Shown here: positions 40,692 through 49,934 of the stretch, in pieces
How the letters are laid out: the number at the start of each line of letters is the position of its first letter
Numbering within the stretch: position 1 is the stretch's first letter
Source: Paracoccus aurantiacus
GTDB lineage: Bacteria; Pseudomonadota; Alphaproteobacteria; Rhodobacterales; Rhodobacteraceae
Direction: 5' to 3'
Assembly: GCF_007993065.1 (NCBI RefSeq)
Contig: NZ_VOPL01000004.1
Coordinates: forward strand, 1 to 64,000
DNA: 64,000 nucleotides
The notes under the pieces: generated by a model
What the model was told of the DNA's origin: nothing
Databases searched by the model: none
Seen by the model: only the letters and a program-made list of their open reading frames with translations
Position numbers and translations under genes: made by a program

Positions 40692-41040
40692 CGTCGTCGG
40701 CCCCGGTCCATCGCGAGACGGCTGCGAATGTCAGCGCCCCGGCCGCAATCGCCAGCACCGTAGATACGGCCAATGCCAGCGCCAGCCCCAGCCCGTGTTG
40801 GCCGAGAATCCCCAGATGCGCGATCACGCCGACGCCTGCCGGGACAAAGAACAGCGACAGATGCCCCAGAAGCCCTTGTACCACAGACCGCAGCCTTTCC
40901 GCCAAGGCAGGCGATGCAAGACAAGCGCAGACCAGCAGCACCAGCCCGACCACCGGGCCGGGCAGGGGCAAGTGCAACCCGCGCGAGGCGATCTCGCCCA
41001 TAAGCTGGAAACACAGGATGATGGTCAGGGCGGGGATCAT
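40684..41040 (-). CDS. lrgA: LrgA/CidA-family membrane protein
   Basis: 118 residues with four predicted transmembrane helices. MIPALTIILCFQLMGEIASRGLHLPLPGPVVGLVLL and LSLFFVPAGVGVIAHL match the holin-like LrgA/CidA family. Partner of LrgB, first gene of the operon. The ATG is at 41040; its upstream region is shared with the divergent smc gene (237 nt). Confidence 0.92.
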   Translation of the reverse strand: MIPALTIILCFQLMGEIASRGLHLPLPGPVVGLVLLVCACLASPALAERLRSVVQGLLGHLSLFFVPAGVGVIAHLGILGQHGLGLALALAVSTVLAIAAGALTFAAVSRWTGADDDE

Positions 41041-41206
41041 GTGGCGAAGTTATGCGCGATTTTCCCGACTGACCAGAGGCGCAGCCATGTCGAAAGCGGC
41101 GGGGAGCCATGCGTATCTGGCAGACGCTTGTTACAAGGCGGATCTCGGTGATTGCGCAAAAACTTGTGGATAAGCTGCCTATAGCCCCCATATCTTGCGG
41201 TTTTGG

Positions 41207-41235
41207 TTGACTCGGGCGTGCGTCAGCCGGACAAT
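41207..41235 (+). promoter_or_regulatory. candidate sigma-70 promoter for smc
   Basis: TTGACT (41207-41212), exactly 17 nt, GACAAT (41230-41235), 42 nt before the GTG start of smc. It matches the TTGACA/TATAAT consensus at five and four of six positions. Confidence 0.5.
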
Positions 41236-41277
41236 CGCGGAAAACAGAACCGATTCAGGGGCAACGGGGGCAGCAGC

Positions 41278-44200
41278 GTGAAATTCGACCGGCTACGGCT
41301 GAACGGCTTCAAATCTTTCGTGGACCCGACTGATCTGATCATCCGCGAAGGGCTGACAGGCGTGGTGGGACCGAATGGCTGCGGCAAGTCCAACCTGCTG
41401 GAAGCGCTGCGCTGGGTCATGGGCGAAAACCGTCCCACCGCCATGCGCGGCGAGGGGATGGAGGATGTGATCTTCGCCGGCACCTCGCGCCGTGGCGCGC
41501 GCGCGCATGCCGAGGTGACGCTGGCCATCGACAATAGCGAACGTCTTGCACCGGCTGCGGTGAATGACGCCGACGGCATCGACATCGTGCGCCGGATCAC
41601 GCGCGATGCCGGGTCTGCCTACAAGATCAATGGTAAAGACGTGCGGGCGCGCGATGTGCAGATGCTGTTCGCGGACGCCTCGACCGGGGCGCATTCGCCG
41701 GCATTGGTGCGGCAGGGCCAGATTTCCGAACTCATCAACGCCAAGCCCAAGGCGCGGCGGCGAATTCTGGAAGAAGCGGCGGGGATTTCCGGCCTTTACG
41801 CCCGCCGCCACGAGGCCGAACTGAAGCTGAACGGGGCGGAAACCAATCTGACCCGTGTCGATGATACGCTGGATCAACTGGCAACGCAGGCGGCATCGTT
41901 GTCGCGGCAGGCACGCGCGGCCGCCAAATACCGAGAGATCGGCGCGGCGCTGCGTCAGGCGGAAGGTGTGCTGCTGTATCGCCGCTGGGCCGAAGCGGAC
42001 AGCGCCCGCGAGGCGGCGGCTGAAGCTCTGCGAGATGCCGTCAAGGCCGCGGCAGAGGCCGAGGCCGCGGCAAAGCGGGCGCTTGCGGGCCGTGAGGCGA
42101 CCGAGGCCGCGCTTCCGCCACTGCGGGAGGAAGAACAGATCGCGGCGGCGCTGATGTCACGCGCCATTGTGGACCGCGAGGCTTTGGACGAGGCTGAAGC
42201 GCGCGCAGAGGCCGCGATAGCCGCCCTTCGTGGACGTGTTGCGCAATTGGCCAAGGACATCGACCGGGAAGGCCAGCTGAACCGCGACGCGGCGGAAGTC
42301 GTGGATCGCCTGAAATGGGAACGGCGGGAACTGGAAAAGGCCGGCGAAGGTCAGGCCGACAAGCAGGATGCCGCCGCCAAAGCCGCGGATGAGGCCGCGG
42401 ATGCGTTGCGTCAGGTCGAAGCCAGGCTGGCGGAGCTGACCGATGAATCGGCGCGTTTGACCGCGCAGGCGCATTCCGCCGAAAGGCTGGTTGCCGACCT
42501 GACTGCCATGCGCGACAGGGCAGAGCGCGCTGCCGGCGAATCCGAAGCGGCTGCCAGCCGGTCCGAGGCAGCAGGCGCTGAGGCGGAGGCTGCGTTGAAA
42601 CAGGCCGAGGCCGCTCAGCAAACTGCAGCATCCGCTGCCGAAGCGGCAGAAGCAGCGCTGGCAGAGGCGGAGCAGATCCGCAGCAGTTCCGAAAGTGCGG
42701 AAGCTGCTGCCCGCGCCGCCCGCGCAGAGGTTGAGGGCGAGACGGGTGCGCTGAAGGCCGAGATGGCGGCACTGGAAAAGCTGGTGGCGCGGGGGGGCAG
42801 TGATGGCACGTCACTGCTCGATCAGGTCCGGGTCGAAAAGGGGTATGAGGTGGCGCTTGGCGCTGCGCTTGGCGATGATCTGACGGTGGGGCTGGCCAAG
42901 GACGGCTCTGGCTGGGCCGATCTGCCGGATTATGACGACGCCGCACCCTTGCCAGCTGGTGCCGAAGGACTTGCCGCGCAGGTTAACGCGCCGGCCCTGC
43001 TGGCGCGGCGACTGGCACAGATCGGCGTGATCGCGGATGCGGCAAAGGCGGATGCGATGCAGCCCGCGCTGCGTCCCGGCCAGTGTATGGTGACGCGCGA
43101 CGGCGGGCTGTGGCGTTGGGACGGAATGCGCGTCATGCCGGGCGAAGCATCGTCATCCGCTGCGCGACATCTGGAACAGGTCAACCGGCTGTCTGAAATG
43201 CGCCTCGTCGCGGCCGAAGCCGTCGCCCGGGCCGACAAGGCCATTGCCGCACATGATGCATCGCGGGCCAGGCTGGCCGACGCAGGCGCAGTCGAAAAAA
43301 CTGCGCGCGAGGCCCGGCGTGACGCAGAACGGGCGCTGTCTGACGCGGCGCGTGCCGCGACGCGCGCGGAAAGCGATTTGTCCATGGCGCGGGCCCGGTC
43401 TGAATCGGCGCGAAGCGAATTGAAGCGTCACCGCGAAGATGCCAGCGACGCCCGTGCGCGGCTGGCCGAGGCAGAGCGTCAGCTTGCTGCCTTGCCTGAT
43501 CGCGGGGCGGCGGCTGCGGCGGTCGAGGCTGCGAAAACCGGTGTCGAGGCCGCGCGAATCGCGACCATGACGCGGCGCGGCGCGCTGGATGAGTTAAAGC
43601 GTGACGCCAACGCGCGCACCCGCCGTCTTCAGGAAATCGCCAAGGAAGAATCGGGCTGGACGTTGCGGCTGGAACAGGCCGGTACGCGCGCGGCGGAACT
43701 GAATGGCCGCCACGACGCGACACAGGCCGAACTGACGGAAGCAGAGCGTCAGCCCGGCCTTCTGGCCGAAAAGCGCGGCAGCCTTCAGGCGGCAGAGGAA
43801 TCCGCCGGTGACCGGCTGGCCACGGCGCGCGCCGTGCTGGGCGAGACCGAGGCGCGTTTGCGCGATGCCGCCATGGCAGAGCGCGAGGCGGAACGCACCG
43901 CCTCGGAATCGCGCGAGGCACGCGCCGCACGCGAGGCGAAGGCCGAAGCCGCGCGTGATACGGAAGCGGCGGCGCGGACCCGGATTTTCGAGGAGACAGA
44001 GGCGACCCCGCAGGCATTGCTGGAAAGCCTTGGCGAAGCCGATACCGAGATGCCAGCCACTGAACTGGAGGACAAGATCGCGCGGCTGCGCGCCAACCGC
44101 GACGCGCTCGGCCCCGTCAATCTGCGTGCCGAAGAGGACAAGCGCGAGCTGGAGGAAGAGCGAGGCAAGCTCGCCGGCGAGAAAACCGATCTTGAGGAGG

Positions 44201-44727
44201 CGATTCGCAAGCTGCGCGCCGGCATCGGCAGCCTGAACCGCGAAGGGCGCGAACGCCTTCTGGCCGCGTTCGATACGGTGAACAGCAACTTCACCACCCT
44301 GTTCACCCATCTGTTCGGCGGCGGCGAGGCCAAGCTGGTGCTGGTCGAATCTGACGATCCGCTGGAAGCGGGGCTGGAAATCATGTGTCAGCCGCCGGGC
44401 AAGAAGCTGTCGACCCTGTCGCTGCTGTCGGGTGGCGAGCAGACGCTGACGGCGCTCGCGCTGATCTTCGCGGTCTTTCTGGCCAACCCTGCGCCGATCT
44501 GCGTGCTGGACGAGGTCGACGCACCGCTTGATGACGCCAATGTCAGCAGGTTCTGTGACCTGCTGGACGAGATGACGCGGCGCACCGATACGCGGTTTCT
44601 TATCATCACACACCATGCCGTCACGATGTCGCGGATGGATCGGCTGTTCGGCGTCACGATGGTCGAACAAGGCGTCAGCCAGCTTGTCAGCGTCGATCTG
44701 AAACGGGCCGAACAGCTTGTGGCTTAG
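41278..44727 (+). CDS. smc: chromosome segregation protein SMC
   Basis: 1149 residues. Head domain with Walker A GPNGCGKSN (31-39), a very Ala/Glu/Arg-rich coiled coil (about 170-500), hinge (about 510-650), a second coiled coil (about 660-1000), and the C-terminal head with signature LSGGEQTLTALALIF (from 1050) and Walker B ICVLDEVDAPLDDANV. It condenses and aligns chromosome arms with ScpAB. Start is GTG 41278 (VKFDRLRLNGFKSF), seven bases after GGGGG; the family N-terminus supports this over the in-frame codon at 41203. Its TAG interlocks with the stop of the convergent kinase gene (TTAG). Confidence 0.96.
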   Translation: MKFDRLRLNGFKSFVDPTDLIIREGLTGVVGPNGCGKSNLLEALRWVMGENRPTAMRGEGMEDVIFAGTSRRGARAHAEVTLAIDNSERLAPAAVNDADGIDIVRRITRDAGSAYKINGKDVRARDVQMLFADASTGAHSPALVRQGQISELINAKPKARRRILEEAAGISGLYARRHEAELKLNGAETNLTRVDDTLDQLATQAASLSRQARAAAKYREIGAALRQAEGVLLYRRWAEADSAREAAAEALRDAVKAAAEAEAAAKRALAGREATEAALPPLREEEQIAAALMSRAIVDREALDEAEARAEAAIAALRGRVAQLAKDIDREGQLNRDAAEVVDRLKWERRELEKAGEGQADKQDAAAKAADEAADALRQVEARLAELTDESARLTAQAHSAERLVADLTAMRDRAERAAGESEAAASRSEAAGAEAEAALKQAEAAQQTAASAAEAAEAALAEAEQIRSSSESAEAAARAARAEVEGETGALKAEMAALEKLVARGGSDGTSLLDQVRVEKGYEVALGAALGDDLTVGLAKDGSGWADLPDYDDAAPLPAGAEGLAAQVNAPALLARRLAQIGVIADAAKADAMQPALRPGQCMVTRDGGLWRWDGMRVMPGEASSSAARHLEQVNRLSEMRLVAAEAVARADKAIAAHDASRARLADAGAVEKTAREARRDAERALSDAARAATRAESDLSMARARSESARSELKRHREDASDARARLAEAERQLAALPDRGAAAAAVEAAKTGVEAARIATMTRRGALDELKRDANARTRRLQEIAKEESGWTLRLEQAGTRAAELNGRHDATQAELTEAERQPGLLAEKRGSLQAAEESAGDRLATARAVLGETEARLRDAAMAEREAERTASESREARAAREAKAEAARDTEAAARTRIFEETEATPQALLESLGEADTEMPATELEDKIARLRANRDALGPVNLRAEEDKRELEEERGKLAGEKTDLEEAIRKLRAGIGSLNREGRERLLAAFDTVNSNFTTLFTHLFGGGEAKLVLVESDDPLEAGLEIMCQPPGKKLSTLSLLSGGEQTLTALALIFAVFLANPAPICVLDEVDAPLDDANVSRFCDLLDEMTRRTDTRFLIITHHAVTMSRMDRLFGVTMVEQGVSQLVSVDLKRAEQLVA

Positions 44728-45551
44728 GCCAGTTCTGCCGCGGCGAGTTCGGCAATCTGCAGGTCGATCCTTGCCAAGGGATCGTTGTCGGCGATGAACC
44801 ATGCTGCCGACAGCCCTGTCCACGCAAGGATCCACTGAAGCAACCGTCTGCGTTCCAGCCCTGCCGCAGCCGTGACGACATCCAGTCGCCTGTTAAAGAT
44901 GCCGGGCAGGGTCGCCACCGGGCGCGCCGGGTCTGACAGGTCGGGATTGGTGAAGATATTCGCGAAATCGAAGCCCCGCTCTCCGCACAGGCCGTGCGGG
45001 TCGATGGCCAGCCAGCCGTCGCTGCCGAAATCGAGGATGTTGTCATGATGAAGATCACCGTGCAGCGCTGTCTGATCGCGAGGGTCCGCGAGCAGGGTCG
45101 ATGCGGTGTTCCAGGCCTGCGCCAGCAGACCGCCCTGAGTGGCGGCGGCGACTTCCAGATCGCGAAACCATACTGTCAGGGGCATAAGCGCGGGCGGATT
45201 CGCGCGTTTGCGGTGCAGTCGCGCGGCCGTTTGGCAGATGATGCGGCTGGCCTCGGCATCCCTGCCGTCGCGGGCCATTTCGGACAGCGATTGCTCGCTG
45301 TCTGCGCGCGCCAGTAACAGCGCGCCGCCCTCTCGGGCCAGCACGGGCGCGGCACCATCGCCAGCCCACCACTCCATCATCCTGGCGCCCCGTAATTCGG
45401 CAGGTTCTTCGGTCAGCTTCAGCATTGCCTTCCGGCCGTCATGGCGCACCGGCAGCAGAAGGGCGTGATGCGTCGTCATGACCGGACCGTCCGGCGACAG
45501 GTGCCAGCGGGCCAACCATGGATCGGGTGAAAGGTGATCGCCTTGCTTCAT
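44724..45551 (-). CDS. aminoglycoside/hydroxyurea-type phosphotransferase (APH(6)/Hur family)
   Basis: 275 residues. The kinase core HGDLHHDNILDFG (catalytic Asp and Asn) and AIDPHGLCGERGFDFANIF (metal-binding Asp) match the streptomycin-6-kinase/hydroxyurea-resistance family. Start 45551 (MKQGDHLSPDPWLARW) is the family-like N-terminus; 130 upstream in-frame residues are non-homologous. Chromosomal copies in Rhodobacteraceae are usually of unknown substrate, so resistance is only a possibility. Its 3' end interlocks with smc. Confidence 0.82.
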   Translation of the reverse strand: MKQGDHLSPDPWLARWHLSPDGPVMTTHHALLLPVRHDGRKAMLKLTEEPAELRGARMMEWWAGDGAAPVLAREGGALLLARADSEQSLSEMARDGRDAEASRIICQTAARLHRKRANPPALMPLTVWFRDLEVAAATQGGLLAQAWNTASTLLADPRDQTALHGDLHHDNILDFGSDGWLAIDPHGLCGERGFDFANIFTNPDLSDPARPVATLPGIFNRRLDVVTAAAGLERRRLLQWILAWTGLSAAWFIADNDPLARIDLQIAELAAAELA

Positions 45552-45681
45552 CCCGTGGCAACGCGGATCAGCGGGTGCTGTTCCCGGCGAAGGTCGCAGA
45601 AAGCCACTGCTCGGCAACTGCTCTTGTGACGCTACTGCAATGGGCGTAGGTCGGGCCGAACTGATTTTCAGGAGACGCAGA

Positions 45682-46242
45682 ATGAAGCTCAACGTCATTA
45701 TCACCAGCACCCGGCCGGGCCGGAACGGCGAACCTGTCGGCGAATGGTTCTTTGAATACGCCAAGGCCAAACCCGGCGCGTTTGACGAAGTGATCCTGTC
45801 TGATCTGGCGCAGATCGACCTGCCGCTTCTGGACGAGCCGAACCACCCGCGCGCGCAGAAATACACGAAGGAACATACCAAGAAATGGGCCGAAATCGTC
45901 AACGGCTCTGACGCGTTCGTGTTCATTCTGCCCGAATACAACTATGCCCCGCCGCCGGCCTATTTCAACGCGATCGACTATCTCGCGCTGGAATGGAACT
46001 ACAAACCGGCAAGCTTCGTATCCTATGGCGGTGTTTCTGGCGGGATGCGATCGTCACAGGCGGCGAAGGAAATCCTGACCACCGTAAAGATCATGCCGAT
46101 TCCTGAACAGGTTGCGGTGCCGATGGTCTTTGACCACCTGAAGGACGGGGCTTTCAACGCGCCGCAGATCGTGCAGGACAGTGCTGACACGATGATTGCT
46201 GAACTGGGCAGATGGGCGTCTGCGCTGAAGCCGCTGCGCTGA
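45682..46242 (+). CDS. NADPH-dependent FMN reductase family protein
   Basis: 186 residues, flavodoxin-like fold. MKLNVIITSTRPGRNGEPVGEWFFEYAK is the FMN phosphate-binding start, FVFILPEYNYAPPPAYFNAIDYL the PEYN motif, and FVSYGGVSGGMRSSQAAKEIL the second flavin/NADPH segment. It reduces flavins, quinones or azo compounds with NAD(P)H; substrate unknown. AGGAGA lies six bases before the ATG at 45682. Confidence 0.92.
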   Translation: MKLNVIITSTRPGRNGEPVGEWFFEYAKAKPGAFDEVILSDLAQIDLPLLDEPNHPRAQKYTKEHTKKWAEIVNGSDAFVFILPEYNYAPPPAYFNAIDYLALEWNYKPASFVSYGGVSGGMRSSQAAKEILTTVKIMPIPEQVAVPMVFDHLKDGAFNAPQIVQDSADTMIAELGRWASALKPLR

Positions 46243-46307
46243 TAATGTGCTTCCCCTTCCGCGCCGAACCGGCTTAGGATCGGCGCGGAAGACGACCGGA
46301 GCCTGAT

Positions 46308-46766
46308 ATGTCCCATGAAGAACGCCTGAGGGCGCTGAACATTAGTCTGCCCGAGGCGCTCGCGCCGGTCGCGAATTACGTCCCTTACGTGCAAACCGGA
46401 AATCTGCTGTTCGTTTCGGGCCAGATCTCGTCGGATGCGAACGGGCTTGTGACCGGCCGTCTCGGCGCGGACCTGGACAGTGCCGCCGGCGCTGCCGCCG
46501 CGCGGCGCTGCGGTCTTGCGCTGTTGGCGCAGGCGCGCGCGGCGACCGGATCTCTCGACCGGATCGTCAGGGTCGTCAAGCTTGTCGGCTTCGTCAATTC
46601 GACCAATGATTTCAGCGAACAGCCCGAGGTCATCAACGGCTGTTCGGATCTTATGGTCGAAGTGTTCGGCGATGCCGGTCGCCATGCCCGCGCAGCCGTG
46701 TCGTCAAATGCTTTGCCGCGCGGCGTGGCCGTTGAAATCGAGGCAATCTTCGAGGTGGCATCATGA
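46308..46766 (+). CDS. RidA family protein
   Basis: 152 residues of the RidA/YjgF fold. LLFVSGQISSDANG and RIVRVVKLVGFVNSTNDFSEQPEVINGCSDLMVEVFG are recognisable, with the conserved late Arg in RHARAAVSSNALPRGVAVEIEAIFEV. Family members deaminate reactive enamines and imines from PLP enzymes; this longer subgroup (about 150 residues) may differ. The stop overlaps the next start (ATGA), coupling it to the phosphodiesterase. Confidence 0.88.
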   Translation: MSHEERLRALNISLPEALAPVANYVPYVQTGNLLFVSGQISSDANGLVTGRLGADLDSAAGAAAARRCGLALLAQARAATGSLDRIVRVVKLVGFVNSTNDFSEQPEVINGCSDLMVEVFGDAGRHARAAVSSNALPRGVAVEIEAIFEVAS

Positions 46767-47509
46767 ATCTGCATCCCGACTTTATCCGGCTGCCCATCGC
46801 CCATCGCGGGCTGCATTCGCGCGGAGTGCCGGAAAATTCGCTCGCATCCTTCCGGGCGGCGATAGAGGCAGGTTATGGGATCGAACTGGATATCCAGCCC
46901 GCCGCCGATGGCACGCCGATGGTGTTTCACGACTACGACCTGACGCGCATGTGCGGCGACGAAGGCTTTATCAGCGACATGGATCTGGACGACCTGGAGG
47001 CGCTGCGTCTGTCCGAAAGCGACGAGGGCATCCCGACCCTTGCGGAAACGCTGCGCGAGGTGGCTGGCCGGGTGCCGCTGCTGATTGAGATCAAGGATCA
47101 GGACGGCAGGCTGGGCGCGGCCATCGGCGAGGTGCAGGATCGGGTCGCCGCGCTGCTGAAAACCTATGAAGGACCGGTCGCGGTCATGTCGTTCAACCCC
47201 AACGCGGTCAGGGCGTTCAACGAGGCTGCACCGGATGTTGCGGCAGGACTGACAAGCTGCGCCTTTCCCAAGGAGGATTGGCCGATGCTGGATGAAGAAA
47301 CCCGGAACAGCCTTGCCGCGCTGGAGGATTACGCCCGCAGCGGCGCGAGCTTCGTGTCCCATGACTGCCGCGATCTTGAAAATCAGGCCGTTGCAGATCT
47401 GAAGGCGGGCGGGGTGCCTGTGCTGTGCTGGACGGTGCGGTCCGCCGAGGATGAGGCAGTGGCGCGGCGCGTTGCCGACGGCATCACCTTCGAGAACTAT
47501 CGCCCCTGA
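46763..47509 (+). CDS. glycerophosphodiester phosphodiesterase family protein
   Basis: 248 residues. AHRGLHSRGVPENSLASFRAAIEAG (catalytic His and Glu), IELDIQPAADGTPMVFHDYDLTRM (metal ligands and second His) and IEIKDQD are the GDPD signature set. No signal peptide, so a cytosolic enzyme hydrolysing glycerophosphodiesters to glycerol-3-phosphate and an alcohol. Coupled to the RidA gene and 21 nt before zapE. Confidence 0.93.
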   Translation: MNLHPDFIRLPIAHRGLHSRGVPENSLASFRAAIEAGYGIELDIQPAADGTPMVFHDYDLTRMCGDEGFISDMDLDDLEALRLSESDEGIPTLAETLREVAGRVPLLIEIKDQDGRLGAAIGEVQDRVAALLKTYEGPVAVMSFNPNAVRAFNEAAPDVAAGLTSCAFPKEDWPMLDEETRNSLAALEDYARSGASFVSHDCRDLENQAVADLKAGGVPVLCWTVRSAEDEAVARRVADGITFENYRP

Positions 47510-47530
47510 CGGCTGGGTGAAGGCTGACTT

Positions 47531-48646
47531 ATGGCGACGGTTTCCGAACTTTACGATGCCCGCGTTCGGGATGGGCAACTGAAGGATGACGCGGCGCAGC
47601 GCGCGGTGCTTCCGCTGCTTGACGCAATCGCGACCGACCTCACCGACGCAGCTGCGCCAAAGGCCAGTTCAGGCGGCTGGCGCGGTCTTTTCGGCGGAGG
47701 GCGGCCAGAGCCTGCGCCGGGCGGCGCGCGCGGTTTGTATCTGTGGGGCGGTGTCGGTCGCGGCAAGTCGATGCTTATGGATCTGATAATGGAAGCCGCG
47801 CCGATCCGGGCCAAGCGGCGTGTGCATTTTCACGAATTCATGCAGGAAATTCAGGCCGGCCTGAACGAAGCGCGCAAACGTGGCGATCAGGATGCCGTAA
47901 GGCCGGTCGCCGAACAGGTTGCCGCCGGCGCAAGGCTTCTGTGTTTCGACGAAATGCAGATCACCGATATTGCGGATGCGATGATCGTCGGCCGCCTGTT
48001 CGAAGTTCTGTTCGAGCGCGGGGTCTGCATCGTCACCACGTCGAACCGGGTGCCCGAGGATCTTTACAAGAACGGCCTGAACCGCCAGCTTTTCCTGCCC
48101 TTCATCGCGCTTATCCGCGACAGGCTGGAGGTCGTCGCGCTCGACAGTCCTCGCGACCACCGGCAGGGTCGGGCAGGCGGCGATCAGGTCTGGTTCAGCC
48201 CCCTGAACCGCGATACCCGCCTTGCCGTCGATAAAATCTGGACCGACCTGACGGGTGGCGAGGCGGCGCCTCCGCTCGTGCTGGAGGTGAAGGGCCGCAA
48301 GGTCGAAATTCCGCATCATTTTGGGCGGGCAGGGCGCGCCAGCTTCTGGGATCTGTGCTCGCGCGCACTTGGTCCTGCCGATTATCTGGCAATCGCGAAC
48401 GCGCTCGATCTGCTGGTCATTGACGAAATCCCGCAGCTTTCTTCGTCCAATTTCAACGAGGCCAAGCGCTTCGTGACCCTGATCGATGCGCTTTACGAGG
48501 CGAAGGTGCGTGTCATCGCCTCGGCCGCGGCAGAGCCCGAACGGCTTTATGTCGAAGGCGAAGGCAGCTTCGAATTCGAGCGCACGGCCTCGCGATTGCG
48601 AGAGATGCAGGATGCCGGGTGGGGCGCCGGAAAGTCGGGCGACTAA
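47531..48646 (+). CDS. zapE: cell division protein ZapE (AFG1-like ATPase)
   Basis: 371 residues. Walker A GGVGRGKSMLMDL (about 75-87), RRVHFHEFMQEIQ, Walker B LLCFDEMQITDIADAMI and TTSNRVPEDLYKNGLNRQLFLPFI with RLY sensor are typical of the AFG1/ZapE group. E. coli ZapE stimulates Z-ring constriction under stress; mitochondrial AFG1 assists protein quality control. Stop interlocks with the convergent folC stop (CTAA, 48643-48646). Confidence 0.94.
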   Translation: MATVSELYDARVRDGQLKDDAAQRAVLPLLDAIATDLTDAAAPKASSGGWRGLFGGGRPEPAPGGARGLYLWGGVGRGKSMLMDLIMEAAPIRAKRRVHFHEFMQEIQAGLNEARKRGDQDAVRPVAEQVAAGARLLCFDEMQITDIADAMIVGRLFEVLFERGVCIVTTSNRVPEDLYKNGLNRQLFLPFIALIRDRLEVVALDSPRDHRQGRAGGDQVWFSPLNRDTRLAVDKIWTDLTGGEAAPPLVLEVKGRKVEIPHHFGRAGRASFWDLCSRALGPADYLAIANALDLLVIDEIPQLSSSNFNEAKRFVTLIDALYEAKVRVIASAAAEPERLYVEGEGSFEFERTASRLREMQDAGWGAGKSGD

Positions 48647-49917
48647 CCGTTTTCGCGCAGGACCGTGCCGGCCAGATAAAGCGATCCGCAAATCAACAGG
48701 CGCGCGCCGGGATAAGCGGCGGACAGCTCTGCCACGGCAGACGCGACATCATCGGCAATGCCGGCATCGAAACCGACCGAAGCCGCGACATCGCGCGTTG
48801 TTTCTGCGGGCAGGGTATTGGCCTCACCAGGGATCGAAACCGCCAGCAGCGACTGCGCCTGACCTGACAGCGGGCGCAGGTAACCCGCGATATCCTTGGT
48901 GTTCAGCATGCCACAGACCAGATGCGTCGGCTTTCGCGGCAGTTCGGCCAAAGTCGCCGCGATGGCCTGCCCCCCAGCCGGGTTATGCCCCCCGTCCAAC
49001 CACAATTCGCAGCCATGACGCGCCGCGATGTCGACAAGCGGGCCGCACGACAGGCGCTGCATGCGGGCCGGCCATTCGGCGCGGGTCACTGCTGCGAGCG
49101 CCTCGGGCGCGCCAAAGCCGAGCGCGCGCAGGGACGCGATGGCAGTGCCGGCATTGTCGATCTGGTGCGGGCCGCGAAGGTTCGGGCGCGGCATGTCGAT
49201 GAGGCCATTCTCATCCTGAAAGACCATCCCGTCGCCCTCTGGCGCTGAATGCCACTGCTGACCACAGGCCATGACCGGAACGCCCAGCCGAGCGGCACGG
49301 TCTTCGATCACCGACAGCGCGGCCTCGTGCTGACGCGCGATTACGGCGGGCGCGCCGCGCTTCAGGATACCCGCCTTTTCGGCAGCGATTTCCGCAAGGG
49401 TCTCGCCAAGGTATTGCGTATGGTCGATGCTGACTGGCGTGATGACCGTCAGGGCCGGATCGGCCACCACATTGGTCGCGTCCAGCCGCCCGCCAAGGCC
49501 GACTTCAAGCAATGTGTAATCCGCCGGATGACGTGCGAAGGCCAGAAAACCGGCGGCAGTAGTCAGCTCAAAAAAAGTGATCGGGCGACCGGCATTCACG
49601 GTCTCGATCTCTGTCAGGATATTTGAAAGCGCATCCTCGGGGATCAGGTTACCGGCCAGGCGGATACGCTCGTGAAACCGCGCCAGATGCGGCGAGGTAT
49701 AGACGTGGACGCGCTTCCCTGCCGATTCGAGACCGGCGCGGATCATCGATACCGTCGAGCCCTTGCCATTCGTTCCGGCGATATGAACAACCGGCGGCAG
49801 GCTGTCCTGCGGATTTCCCAGATCGTCCAGAAGTCGGAACATCCGATCCAGCGACAGGTCGATCATCTTCGGGTGCAGCCCCATGACCCGCTTCAGGATG
49901 GCGTCAGAATGATCCAT
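48643..49917 (-). CDS. folC: bifunctional folylpolyglutamate/dihydrofolate synthase
   Basis: 424 residues. IAGTNGKGSTVSMI (ATP loop, about 45-58), YTSPHLARFHERIRL, LLEVGLGGRLDATNV and WLDGGHNPAGG are the Mur-ligase-like FolC hallmarks. It adds glutamate to folates and makes dihydrofolate from dihydropteroate. Start chosen at ATG 49917 (MDHSDAILKRVMGLHPK) on family grounds; a TTG at 49938 overlaps the accD stop (TTGA-type coupling) and is a possible alternative. It follows accD as in many alphaproteobacteria, but trpA/trpB are not present upstream. Confidence 0.94.
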   Translation of the reverse strand: MDHSDAILKRVMGLHPKMIDLSLDRMFRLLDDLGNPQDSLPPVVHIAGTNGKGSTVSMIRAGLESAGKRVHVYTSPHLARFHERIRLAGNLIPEDALSNILTEIETVNAGRPITFFELTTAAGFLAFARHPADYTLLEVGLGGRLDATNVVADPALTVITPVSIDHTQYLGETLAEIAAEKAGILKRGAPAVIARQHEAALSVIEDRAARLGVPVMACGQQWHSAPEGDGMVFQDENGLIDMPRPNLRGPHQIDNAGTAIASLRALGFGAPEALAAVTRAEWPARMQRLSCGPLVDIAARHGCELWLDGGHNPAGGQAIAATLAELPRKPTHLVCGMLNTKDIAGYLRPLSGQAQSLLAVSIPGEANTLPAETTRDVAASVGFDAGIADDVASAVAELSAAYPGARLLICGSLYLAGTVLRENG

Positions 49918-49934
49918 GACCGGGCAGGAACGCG

